NCBI GenBank assembly: GCA_016212925.1
Contig: JACRDF010000048.1
Coordinates: 124,001 to 188,000 of the forward strand
DNA: 64,000 bases
Reading direction: 5' to 3'
Source of the DNA: Desulfomonile tiedjei
GTDB lineage: Bacteria; Desulfobacterota; Desulfomonilia; Desulfomonilales; Desulfomonilaceae
The position numbers and the translations under genes were made by a program. Under the pieces are notes generated by a model that was not told the DNA's origin, did not search any database, and worked only from the letters and a program-made list of their open reading frames with translations. The number at the start of each line of letters is the position of its first letter. Position 1 is the stretch's first letter. Below, one piece after another: positions 18,113 to 25,935 of the stretch.

Positions 18113-18170
18113 GAATTACTCCAAACGACTTGATGTACCGGGTCACGTTCCAGGTCGGCACCCGAAAATG

Positions 18171-18191
18171 AAAAACCCACCGTAGGGTGGG
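18171..18191 (-). terminator. Rho-independent terminator of the PyrD-PyrK gene
   Basis: Read on the minus strand: CCCACC, loop CTAC, GGTGGG, then TTTTTC. A compact GC stem followed directly by five T. It lies about 125 bases after the stop of the pyrD-pyrK gene and before the antiporter gene. Confidence 0.75.
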
Positions 18192-18317
18192 CTCCAGTCG
18201 GGTCGCGCTCCCACCGCAAGACACACCGCGGTAGGAGTCATCAGCCTTGAAGGCGGTTTCAGGGGGACTCCATCCCCTCAAGGTCGAATTTCGGTCCGGA
18301 TGCTAAGGCCAAAATGT

Positions 18318-20087
18318 CTAGAAGTCAAGATCCGCGCCGGCCGGCATTACCGGCCCGTCTATGCAGGATCGCAGACCGCTCTTGGTTCCGCAACTTCCGC
18401 ACAGTCCTATCCCGCAGCGCATTACGTCCTCGCGAGCTACGAAGATCCTCTCTTCAGGGATCTGCTCCTCCAGCACGGCCACGGCGGCCTGCATCATGGC
18501 CGAGGGACCGCAAACCAAAACCAGACTTTGCCTGTAAAGCTCCGGTTCCGTCTGCATGTCCTCAGCCAGGAATCGCACCACCTGGCCGACTCGATCGGGG
18601 GTGTCGATTACCACAGTGGCTCCAGGGACATCGCGGCTGATATCTTCACGGAACGGATCGGTCACTTCTCTGGAAAACCCAAAAAAGGCCTTTGCAACAG
18701 AAGTCTTCCATCGCGTTGCCGCGAAAATTATCGGCGCTGAACCTGTGCCTCCGGCAACGAGCACCAAAGGCCTGTCCGAGGGAGGCGCGGGAAAACCCTT
18801 ACCGTAAGGCCCTCGCATGTAAATCCAGTCACCCGGCTTGAGGCCTTCCAGGGCCGAAGTGAACGGTCCGACTTTTCTCACAAAGTAAACCGGCTCTAAG
18901 TCATAAGCAGGAGAAAAGGGTTTCTCGCCGACGCCTGGAAGCCGAAGAAAGAAAAACTTCCCCGGATCGCATGCCGGACCTTTTTCCAAGCGGAGTTTAA
19001 ATATGTCGTCGCCGATGCGAGTGTTCTCCACAACCCGCGTTTTTGAATAGGTAGTGCGGGATTCCGAGGTAAGGCATTTTGCAGGGGAAGGCTGTTCAGG
19101 TCTTTTCTCCATGGCTTTGGTCAGCCTCGCGAAAAAGTCGGCAATTTCGCGGGTGGTCAACCCGGCCATGGCAGATCCCACCGCAAAAAAGGAGGCTCCT
19201 GCCTCCGAATACGCTATGACATCCTCTGCAGATCCGATTCCTCCTGAAGCTATTATGAGAATGTTCACAGCGGAAGCGGCTTCTCTCACGGCTTTCAATC
19301 CCACTGGCAAGATCCCCGCTCCGGACAATCCTCCGTTGACATTGCTGAGGATCGGGTTGCCTTCTGCATCTACCGCAGTGCCCGGCCCGACGGTATTGAT
19401 CAATGACAGTCCGGCCGCGCCTTCTTCCTCGCACAGCCGAGCCATGCCCGGGATATCTCCGAGGTTCGGCGAAAGTTTCGGGATAATAGGCTTCTTGATG
19501 TGGGCGGTCAGGAGCCGCATGATCGCCCCTACAGCTTCAGGATCGGAACCCACACTTTGGCCCGCGCCTTTTACATGAGGGCAAGACAGATTAAGCTCAA
19601 ACGCGTCTGCAATAGGATCGAGGATTACAGCGCACTCCAGGAACTCTTCCGGATCGTTGCCCATGATGGAGACTAGCAGTGGCTTGTTGTCGTGGAGAGG
19701 CAACAGCGGTTGCATGGCTTCCACAAAATTCCTAGCGCCCGGATTGGCCAGCCCCACAGCATTCACGAAACAGCCCGGATAGTATTCGTGAACGATCGGT
19801 TCGCGGTACCCTTCTCGCGGATTGACGCTCAAGGTCTTGGTGGTAAGGAATCCTATGGCGGGCACGTCCCGCGCTATCCGCGCAAGCACCGCGGGCACAG
19901 TGGTGACAACCCCTGAAGGAATGGTGAAGGGCGAACTTATCTTGAGGTTAGCAAGCGGCTTCCTTATCAACGGATCTTGAGACAAAAACGTCATACCTCC
20001 GACTTGTTTGCCATCGGCATCTACACTAAATACACCAACTAAGGGTTTAGACGCGTTAGAATTGCTAGACTTCACCCGCCTGTGCAT
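18318..20087 (-). CDS. pyrD: Fused dihydroorotate dehydrogenase PyrD-PyrK (type 1B)
   Basis: Single polypeptide of 589 aa joining the two subunits of NAD-linked dihydroorotate dehydrogenase, which oxidises dihydroorotate to orotate in pyrimidine synthesis. PyrD part, about 35-345: SSPFTIPSGVVTT, catalytic Cys in ELNLSCPHVKG, FMN loop IIASGGIGSAEDV and FFAVGSAM. PyrK part, about 360-589: FAD/NAD reductase fold with GPYGKGFP, VAGGTGSAP and VLVCGPSAMMQA, then the [2Fe-2S] Cys set CGIGLCGSCGTKSGLRSC near the end. PyrD and PyrK are normally separate genes. The start is uncertain: ATG at 20087 overlaps the upstream gene by 23 bases; ATG at 19994 has GGAGG only one base away. A terminator follows at 18171. 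Confidence 0.88.
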   Translation of the reverse strand: MHRRVKSSNSNASKPLVGVFSVDADGKQVGGMTFLSQDPLIRKPLANLKISSPFTIPSGVVTTVPAVLARIARDVPAIGFLTTKTLSVNPREGYREPIVHEYYPGCFVNAVGLANPGARNFVEAMQPLLPLHDNKPLLVSIMGNDPEEFLECAVILDPIADAFELNLSCPHVKGAGQSVGSDPEAVGAIMRLLTAHIKKPIIPKLSPNLGDIPGMARLCEEEGAAGLSLINTVGPGTAVDAEGNPILSNVNGGLSGAGILPVGLKAVREAASAVNILIIASGGIGSAEDVIAYSEAGASFFAVGSAMAGLTTREIADFFARLTKAMEKRPEQPSPAKCLTSESRTTYSKTRVVENTRIGDDIFKLRLEKGPACDPGKFFFLRLPGVGEKPFSPAYDLEPVYFVRKVGPFTSALEGLKPGDWIYMRGPYGKGFPAPPSDRPLVLVAGGTGSAPIIFAATRWKTSVAKAFFGFSREVTDPFREDISRDVPGATVVIDTPDRVGQVVRFLAEDMQTEPELYRQSLVLVCGPSAMMQAAVAVLEEQIPEERIFVAREDVMRCGIGLCGSCGTKSGLRSCIDGPVMPAGADLDF

Positions 20088-20490
20088 GGGCCACTAGTGA
20101 TGCTACGATTTTTTTTGTCTTCTCTGATTGGAGGATTTTCCCAAGAATTGAAACAAAGTCCTGCTCAGATTCTGCCGAAAGGGAAACCCCTTCCGGAGTG
20201 TCGGGAGAAATCTCCTTACGAATATCACCATCGATTCTGAAGCTGACGGGATAAGGTTCAAAACCCAGTGCTACCGAAAAGACTCTATAGTGGTAACTAA
20301 GAGCCGGGCAGTCAATAGAAAAGCTGTAAAGAAAAGGCTTCGCGGAGCTACTCCCTTCCCCGGAGATTCGAAGAGAGGCCTGCACAATGTTTTTGGTTTT
20401 TTCCCCCAACAATGCAGCCTGTTCTTTCAGGATTCTGACTGGCGAGTACGGTGCCACAGTTTGCAAGTGGTCGGGCCACAGATCGTCCAT
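20065..20490 (-). CDS. Small protein of unknown function beside an EEP nuclease
   Basis: A 141-residue soluble protein beginning MDDLWPDHLQTVAPYSPVRI. It has no recognised family, signal peptide or Cys motif; predicted alternation of strands and helices suggests one compact domain, with a central stretch rich in aromatic residues (FLYSFSIDCPALSYHYRVF) and an acidic segment (DGDIRKEISPDTPEG). The start at 20490 has AGGGGGA nine bases upstream; a longer reading frame to 20766 antisense-overlaps nothing but lacks a site and runs into the nuclease gene. It lies 20 bases after the nuclease gene and overlaps the pyrD-pyrK start. Confidence 0.65.
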   Translation of the reverse strand: MDDLWPDHLQTVAPYSPVRILKEQAALLGEKTKNIVQASLRISGEGSSSAKPFLYSFSIDCPALSYHYRVFSVALGFEPYPVSFRIDGDIRKEISPDTPEGVSLSAESEQDFVSILGKILQSEKTKKIVASLVAHAQAGEV

Positions 20491-20510
20491 GGTACATTTC
20501 CCCCTACGAT

Positions 20511-21326
20511 CTAGAGATCTAGGCTGAAGACCAGCGGAAGATGATCCGATGCTACATTCGGATCGGGATTTCCAGTGCGAGGCGACAGAAAACTCCTTTG
20601 ATCGTCTGACTCTATTATTCGCAGGTCCTTGTTCCTGAAACGGTCTAAAAGTGCTGGACGGATCAAGACTTGATCGAACATATTCCAGAAAAATACTGCA
20701 TGTTCCGCTGCGCTGTAGAAGTGTGTTCCAGGGGGACCGGGTGATGCGTCGCCCAAAAGGCTCCACATTGGGTTATAGAAAAACTGGTATTGCCTGCCCT
20801 GAACAATCCGCGACCCCGTCTCGGCAATTCGCTTAGTCATTACACCATGAAGGCCGTTAGCGCCCACGACTCCGGCCTCGAAAGGGTTCATGTTGAGGTC
20901 ACCGACCAGGACCGTTCGGGAATGGCCTACCATGTTCTCTGCTTCTTCAAGAGATCCGGTCAGTTGGCAGCACTCAGCGGCTTGACTGTGGTCCGACCAC
21001 CAGAGTTTACTGGGAAAATGGACCACTGCGAGGAGTATATCCGTTAGACCCGGTAGCTGCAGATGTCGAACAGTCAGTCTGTCGTCCTCAATTATAGGTG
21101 GAATAAAATCGCCCGGAAATCTACTATAAATTTCAATCTTTTTGCAAGCCCGTTGCTCGGCATAATGATATTGCGTCTCAACGCGATTCAGTTCGCTCAG
21201 TAGGGCGGCTGGTGAGATTGAACACTCAGCAAGCATGATGACGTCAACGTCATGCCTGCGAGCCAGATTGGCTATGATCTCGCCGCGAGGTCTGGAATTA
21301 ACGTTCCAAAACATGAACGCGGTCAT
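20511..21326 (-). CDS. Endonuclease/exonuclease/phosphatase (EEP) superfamily protein
   Basis: A 271-residue Mg2+-dependent phosphohydrolase of the EEP fold. The N-terminus MTAFMFWNVNSRP carries the first-strand Asn, then VDVIMLAECSI has the catalytic Glu, VLVGDLNMNPFE the GDxN motif, and ASDHLPLVFSLDL the terminal SDH catalytic pair. No signal peptide, so it acts in the cytoplasm. The substrate could be nucleic acid or a phosphorylated small molecule; sequence alone does not tell. The start at 21326 has GGAAGGTGG upstream. It is translated just ahead of the 141-residue unknown protein, and the two look like a functional pair. Confidence 0.85.
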   Translation of the reverse strand: MTAFMFWNVNSRPRGEIIANLARRHDVDVIMLAECSISPAALLSELNRVETQYHYAEQRACKKIEIYSRFPGDFIPPIIEDDRLTVRHLQLPGLTDILLAVVHFPSKLWWSDHSQAAECCQLTGSLEEAENMVGHSRTVLVGDLNMNPFEAGVVGANGLHGVMTKRIAETGSRIVQGRQYQFFYNPMWSLLGDASPGPPGTHFYSAAEHAVFFWNMFDQVLIRPALLDRFRNKDLRIIESDDQRSFLSPRTGNPDPNVASDHLPLVFSLDL

Positions 21327-21472
21327 TATGAGCCACCTTCCACGTTTCAAATTCCTTGCTGCCGAAGAAATTCTGGCAGAATAACCCGCCTGCGTCAACG
21401 CGGAAGTGTTGTTCGAAGGTAATCATTCACTTCCGTGCGGGAGCGTCTCCCATGCCCCGAAGGGGCAGCCCA

Positions 21473-21653
21473 ACCGTAGCCACGGGCGTAAGCCCGTGGA
21501 CAATGGTCCACACAATCATTTGGATCTCCGACCCTGGCGGGGTCGACCATAAATATGAGTTGGACTTCAGGATTGGTCGACCCCTCCAGGGTCGGTAATT
21601 CAGGGCTGTAGCAGTACTTCCGGTCCACGGGTTACACCCGTGGCTACCATTGG
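21473..21653. repeat. Composite nested inverted-repeat element
   Basis: Inner arms 21528-21549 and 21574-21595 are 22-bp inverted copies with one mismatch (core GACCCTGG / CCAGGGTC). The outer parts are local hairpins, CCACGGGCGTAAGCCCGTGG at 21480 and CCACGGG-TTACA-CCCGTGG at 21625, which are also inverted copies of each other. The nested layout suggests repeat insertion into repeat. Confidence 0.6.
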
Positions 21654-21744
21654 TACGCCCCTTCAGGGCTCAGAATCCCTTCTACCCCCGCAAGACTGAA
21701 TGGTTACGTTCGAAGTAAGCACTCGGTTACGGGTGCGGAAAAAC

Positions 21745-21822
21745 TGTCATTGCGAGCGCAGCGAAGCAATCTCAAAGCCTAAGGTTAGAGATTGCTTCGT
21801 CGTTTCACTCCTCGCAATGACA
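21745..21822. repeat. Dispersed inverted-repeat element, copy 1 of 2
   Basis: Begins TGTCATTGCGAG and ends CTCGCAATGACA with an internal AAGCAATCTC/GAGATTGCTT pair, so the whole 78-bp unit folds back on itself. A second copy lies at 55733-55810 with the same ends and length. Confidence 0.8.
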
Positions 21823-21844
21823 AGGTAACACGAGCCAGAATGGT

Positions 21845-22564
21845 TCACGTCCTCTTATCCAGAAAAAATAAAGGGTTTCGGGGCTTGGACCGGGAAGTGA
21901 CCGCAAAATAGAGCGACGGCTCAGCCGCTCTGCCTGAACTGCCGACAGATCCGATCGCCTGGCCGCGCTTAACAAGGGTCCCCTTGTTTACGCTTATCGC
22001 TTTCAGATGCGCGTACACGGTGACCAAACGGTCCGGATGTTCGATAAGAACTACGTTTCCATAACCGGCCATTTTGCCGACATGGCCAACCTTGCCGTCA
22101 CCCGCTGCTTTGACGGGTGTCCCTTCCGGGGCCTGGATAGCTATCCCGTCGTGCTGGGTTTTGTCTCGGACGCCGAATTCCGAAATGACTTTCCCATTCA
22201 CCGGCCATGAAAGGAGTCCTGTAAATGCTTGCACATCCGTTTGAGGAGTGGCGGAGTCAGGTGTTGCGCGGACATGTTTCACACGGGACGCGCCAGGAAC
22301 AAAAATCTTGCTGCCGGCCTTCACGTCATAAGGAGGCTTGAGGTTGTTCACTTCCGCGAGATGCTGAGGGTTTACATCATAGGCCTTTGCTATCATGGAC
22401 AGGTTTTCGTTTGCCTCGACAGGATGATACAGACCGCTTGCCGGTAGACTTGGCTGCATTGCAGGAAGCCGCAGGTTTGGCGGTAGCCCGGTATTATGAT
22501 GGGGGCATCCTGCCAGGAGGGTCATGAGGAAGAAGACTAATAGAAATTTGCAGAATACGGTCAC
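21845..22564 (-). CDS. nlpD: NlpD-like lipoprotein: LysM plus degenerate M23 peptidase domain
   Basis: Outer-membrane-type lipoprotein of 239 aa. The signal peptide ends in the lipobox LLAGC, so C20 is the lipidated residue. A LysM peptidoglycan-binding domain spans about 47-92 (NENLSMIAKAYDVNPQHLAEVNNL). The M23 (LytM) domain, about 125-235, is recognisable (HDGIAIQAPEGTPVKAAGDG, VYAHL) but has lost key zinc ligands: the Asp of HxxxD is Ala, and the second His of the final LHF strand is Tyr (SLYFAV). It should therefore not cut peptidoglycan but activate an amidase, as E. coli NlpD does. It lies downstream of pcm, the usual gene order. Confidence 0.9.
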   Translation of the reverse strand: MTVFCKFLLVFFLMTLLAGCPHHNTGLPPNLRLPAMQPSLPASGLYHPVEANENLSMIAKAYDVNPQHLAEVNNLKPPYDVKAGSKIFVPGASRVKHVRATPDSATPQTDVQAFTGLLSWPVNGKVISEFGVRDKTQHDGIAIQAPEGTPVKAAGDGKVGHVGKMAGYGNVVLIEHPDRLVTVYAHLKAISVNKGTLVKRGQAIGSVGSSGRAAEPSLYFAVTSRSKPRNPLFFLDKRT

Positions 22565-22664
22565 TAGCAGATGTCGCTCTTTTCGGCTTGATTTGAGAGG
22601 TCTTTAGGGCGAAGGCCTTTGCGTTCGAATGCCGCGGTTCGCGTTTGACGCAACCCACGGGATT

Positions 22665-23342
22665 TCAAAATTCCCGCCAACCGTGCCTCCCCACCAGGTC
22701 GACGAAACGGCAGCCGGTGTGGCTTTCTACTGTCGTCCCTTCTTGGGTCTTGACGACCAGCTTGAGGGTCTGAGAAAAGCGATTGCCGACCGGGATTACC
22801 AGTCTACCGCCGACCTGGAGTTGATTTACGAGGACTTCGGGCACGGTGGGTGCTCCTGCGGTTACTACAATTCCTTCAAAAGGCGCTTCTTCCGGCCATC
22901 CTTCAGTTCCATCCCCCACCTTGAAGCTGATGTTGTCGTACCCGCAGGCAGTCGTCACTTTGCGTGCCTTCTCTGACAGGTTCTCTATCCGTTCCACCGT
23001 GTAAACCCACCGGCACAGCCGCGTGAGGACCGCAGCCTGGTACCCTGAGCCGGTTCCGATCTCGAGGACTCGCTTATCTGACTCCGAGTCCAGCAACTCG
23101 GTCATTAAGGCCACCATATACGGCTGGCTGATCGTTTGCCCCTCACCAATGGGAAGAGGGTTGTCGTCATAGGCCTCCGACCAAAGAGATTCGGCCACAA
23201 AGAGATGGCGAGGAACTTCTCCCATAGCGGCCAGGACGCGGCGATCCATGATGCCGCGAGCCAGAAGTTGCCTCTGAACCATCATTGTTCTGGCAGTGGC
23301 AAAGTCTCTCAAGGGGCTTTGGGTTCCTTCAAATATGCTCAT
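22665..23342 (-). CDS. pcm: Protein-L-isoaspartate O-methyltransferase
   Basis: Repairs isoaspartyl damage in proteins using SAM, in the cytoplasm. Signatures: MVQRQLLARGI at residues 21-31, QTISQPYMVALMTELL near 69, the SAM site VLEIGTGSGYQAAVLT near 91, and GGRLVIPVG near 180. The length of 225 aa is standard. The region before the ATG has no strong Shine-Dalgarno sequence. The gene pairs with nlpD downstream across a 100-bp gap. Confidence 0.95.
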   Translation of the reverse strand: MSIFEGTQSPLRDFATARTMMVQRQLLARGIMDRRVLAAMGEVPRHLFVAESLWSEAYDDNPLPIGEGQTISQPYMVALMTELLDSESDKRVLEIGTGSGYQAAVLTRLCRWVYTVERIENLSEKARKVTTACGYDNISFKVGDGTEGWPEEAPFEGIVVTAGAPTVPEVLVNQLQVGGRLVIPVGNRFSQTLKLVVKTQEGTTVESHTGCRFVDLVGRHGWREF

Positions 23343-23528
23343 ACGAATATACAGCCTGTCCTCGGTCCGTGATCGGCCTGACCCTGTGATTAATATAAAT
23401 CAGCCTGACCCACTTGAACACGCACCAACCTGCTCAAGAAAGTTCGGTTTGTCAGATCCAACCGTCCCCACCACTACATAATTGGCATACGCGGGCACGA
23501 AGCGCCCGTCAGTCTTCGGTAGAAGCGC

Positions 23529-24047
23529 TCATCGCGAAGGAGGCCCGTACACGCTCGCCGGAGGAAGCGGCGCCGAGTTCGCAGGGGCTCCCGGAGAAGG
23601 GTGGCCTCCCTGTGGCTGTGCGGAAGGCGCCCCCCCGCTCGTTGCCGGCGCGCGCGGGAAAAAATTGCTGTCGAGGAAATTGGAGAAGCTGTCTATGGCA
23701 TTTGACGGCAGACTGAAAACCCAATCAATGGTGCCTGACAGGAAATTCCGAGGGGACACCGCGCCCTCGTAGTAAGGGTTGTGATAGGGCGGGTAAGGAT
23801 AAGCAGGGTCGCCCTGTGTGCCCGATGAGTAATCAGGCGAACCGGGTTGCCCCTGGTACGCGGCGGGCGGCTGGTGAGTCCCTCCATAGGTTTGCGCTGG
23901 CGGGGCATAGGACTGAACCGATGGATGGGTAGCATTGGGCACGGTTCCTGTGCCCGTGGGTGGAGCAGGCGGGTAATTCCAAGCCTGCACCATAGAGACC
24001 ATGCTGAAGACCACCACGAAGACACCAAGCAGGCTGTTGATTCTCAT
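23529..24047 (-). CDS. Proline/glycine-rich secreted protein
   Basis: A 172-residue exported protein of low complexity. The signal peptide runs to about residue 24 (MRINSLLGVFVVVFSMVSMV, then QAW). The mature part is rich in Pro, Tyr, Gly and Gln, interrupted by one ordered hydrophobic patch (SGTIDWVFSLPSNAIDSFSNFLDSNFF). No enzyme motif is seen. It may be a cell-wall or surface-associated spacer protein. GGGAGAGAAG precedes the ATG at 24047. No family is recognised. Confidence 0.65.
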   Translation of the reverse strand: MRINSLLGVFVVVFSMVSMVQAWNYPPAPPTGTGTVPNATHPSVQSYAPPAQTYGGTHQPPAAYQGQPGSPDYSSGTQGDPAYPYPPYHNPYYEGAVSPRNFLSGTIDWVFSLPSNAIDSFSNFLDSNFFPRAPATSGGAPSAQPQGGHPSPGAPANSAPLPPASVYGPPSR

Positions 24048-24571
24048 GTGCTTCTCTCCCAAAGGGTTATTAGTTGGGCTACTTAGACTGAACCGGCTAA
24101 CATTTCAACTCTTTTTTCAAAGGATCAGGTTTTTTTAGAGCGGACTGCCCGGCTTGCTGCGCATGAACCCTACTTCAGGCCGGCCATTTAACGGTTACCT
24201 GAAATTATGCAGTTTAGGACGGGGGCTTCACATCATGCCGATGTCAGGGGCCTGTTGGGCAGTCCCGCGACCCGCGGGGCTGCCCAACAAAAACATTCCT
24301 TCCACCCCAAAAGACTGAATGTTTACGGTGGTCTTCAGAAATATGTTGACAGGCATCCTCGGAAGATATAAGTTCCGCGTCCGCGTACGAGACCCCCCGG
24401 TCGTGTCGTACGCGCGGCTCAAGATTGATCTGTCCGAGACCTGCCTGCTTGGCCAATTGGGCCCAGCGGCCGCTACTTGGTTTTTCGCATTAGCTGACCC
24501 TGGATCTTGCGCACAAGTACTTCAATGATTATTTAACGCGGACGGAAGTGACAACCGAGGAGTAAGTGATC
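24048..24571. other. Divergent spacer with one long hairpin
   Basis: About 520 bp between the minus-strand secreted protein and the plus-strand DksA-like gene. It holds the inverted repeat at 24254-24288 and presumably promoters for both directions. No gene is visible. Confidence 0.6.
24254..24288. repeat. 16-bp inverted repeat
   Basis: GTTGGGCAGTCCCGCG (24254-24269) and CGCGGGGCTGCCCAAC (24273-24288) pair with one mismatch and a 3-base loop. Its position upstream of the secreted-protein gene, in a divergent spacer, argues against a simple terminator. Confidence 0.6.
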
Positions 24572-25246
24572 ATGCTGTCCACTCATGATTGGATGACCCG
24601 TGAAGAGATAGCCGAGGTGCTGGGCATAGTGCCTAACAGCGTCCGCGGCAAAGTCCAAAAAGGCCAAATAGAACGCAAGGTGGAGAACGGTAAGAACTTG
24701 TACAGAGTAGCTGGTGCCGAAGCGCCACAGACTCGTACCATTCAAAGGGAACATGTTCCCGGGCCGCCCCCTACTCCAAAACCCGCTCCTTCAAAACCTC
24801 CGGCTCCAAGACCCATGGAAGAGGCCAAGAAGCCCCAAACGGAACGGCCACCGTTCAACCCGAAGCAGGTCTTGTTGGATCAAATAGCTTCCCTGAAATT
24901 GGAGCGTAACATTGACGCCATTGAAAAAGGCGATGAGATCGACCTGGCTACAGGTGAAATATCCAGGGAACTGGCCGCAAAGATTTCAATGAGGCAGCAC
25001 CGCCAGCTAAAGGAAATAGAAGACGCACTGGAAAGATTGAAACTCGGGGAATACGGCTTGTGTGAGGAATGCGGCGAACCCATACCCGAGGCACGGCTGC
25101 GCCTGTTCCCGGCTGCTCGTCTGTGCGTCCGCTGCCAGGAAGAACTCGATCAGTATGAGAAGTTCAGGGAAAGCCAAGGGCTCCGTGGAGGCGCATGGAG
25201 AGAGGAATCCACCGAAGCGGGATACACCAAGACATTTGAGGAGTGA
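24572..25246 (+). CDS. HTH-DksA/TraR fusion protein
   Basis: A 224-residue protein with three parts. Residues 1-50 look like a winged/MerR-type helix-turn-helix (WMTREEIAEVLGIVPNSVRGKVQKGQI). A Pro/Lys-rich linker (about 60-95) follows. The C-terminal part is a DksA/TraR module with a coiled coil and a C4 zinc finger (CEECGEPIPEARL, then LCVRCQ). The coiled-coil tip has DEIDLA, matching the D-x2-D-x-A signature by which DksA acts on the RNA polymerase secondary channel. The added DNA-binding domain is unusual for DksA. The ATG at 24572 lies nine bases after GAGGAG; a GTG at 24566 is too close to that site. A terminator follows. Confidence 0.88.
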   Translation: MLSTHDWMTREEIAEVLGIVPNSVRGKVQKGQIERKVENGKNLYRVAGAEAPQTRTIQREHVPGPPPTPKPAPSKPPAPRPMEEAKKPQTERPPFNPKQVLLDQIASLKLERNIDAIEKGDEIDLATGEISRELAAKISMRQHRQLKEIEDALERLKLGEYGLCEECGEPIPEARLRLFPAARLCVRCQEELDQYEKFRESQGLRGGAWREESTEAGYTKTFEE

Positions 25247-25318
25247 ACCGTTCGGCAATTGACCCCGGAAGGGCTGCCCGGCAACATTACCGGTAACATG
25301 GTTCATGGTTAACTAATT

Positions 25319-25343
25319 GGAGCGGTATTGGCACCGCTCCTTT
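25319..25343 (+). terminator. Rho-independent terminator after the HTH-DksA gene
   Basis: GGAGCGGT (25319-25326), loop ATTGGC, ACCGCTCC (25333-25340), then TTTAT. An 8-bp perfect stem about 75 bases after the stop codon. Confidence 0.75.
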
Positions 25344-25400
25344 ATGGTTTCAGAGCGGTACGCGCAGGAACAACAGGCCAGGCGGCAGGTGTTTGGTCCC

Positions 25401-25607
25401 TCAATAACAGATCCGATAACCCTGGTCCTCCAACTCCTCGATTAGTAGTGTCCCTTCCTTTTCCGTTCGGACCGGAATCCACAGCCCGAACCCTGTGACA
25501 AAGAGTTCGTTGTTTTCGTCTCTGTAGATCCTCAATGGGCCGCTCGAACGGGACGCGGCCGGCTCAGCCTTGTCTTTTTGCGCGTCTTCCTCGTCCATTT
25601 CTCTCAT
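25401..25607 (-). CDS. Small hypothetical protein
   Basis: A 68-residue acidic protein starting MREMDEEDAQKDKAEP. The C-terminal half is ordered: LRIYRDENNELFVTGFGLWIPVRTEKEG, then a helix LLIEELEDQGYRI. This strand-turn-strand-helix layout resembles small regulatory or antitoxin-like domains, but no family is recognised. Two in-frame ATG codons at 25607 and 25598 could start it, with GAGG just before the first. It ends convergently with the HTH-DksA gene. Upstream, another minus-strand frame (25561-25687) reads as protein-like but has no usual start. Confidence 0.55.
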   Translation of the reverse strand: MREMDEEDAQKDKAEPAASRSSGPLRIYRDENNELFVTGFGLWIPVRTEKEGTLLIEELEDQGYRICY

Positions 25608-25713
25608 CCTCGTACACCGGTTCTCCGTCGAACAGTGAAAAATCCACCAGATCGTAAGCGGATCTGTGTTTGCTCAGGTCACTAGGACCGCGAGGCCGCT
25701 GTTCATGGGATTT

Positions 25714-25746
25714 TGGGTGCCACTGACCTGGTTGCCAGGTCAGTGC
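25714..25746. repeat. Dispersed palindromic repeat, copy 2 of 3
   Basis: Same 33-bp unit as at 2761 and 51125, with the arms CACTGACCTGG / CCAGGTCAGTG both intact and a TTG loop. It lies in the 330-bp spacer between the small hypothetical gene and the deacetylase gene; nothing else is seen there. Confidence 0.7.
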
Positions 25747-25935
25747 CTATATTGCTCACCGCTGATCTTCACGGTTTCAGAGTGCACCGGCATTATGTGG
25801 TGCTTCTCCAGCAAAGGCCTTGACACAGGGTCCCTTTTCTAGCTACGGTTTTCATACGTTCTTTTGCACGATCGAGTCAATAAGGTTTACGGCCGGCAGG
25901 CGTGAGGCCCAGCCCCCATCGAACAGTCCCAACTG

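Larger units (their letters stand above)
21327..21844. other. Repeat-filled spacer
   Basis: About 520 bp with no credible gene. It holds the composite inverted-repeat block at 21473-21653 and the dispersed element at 21745-21822. Confidence 0.7.
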
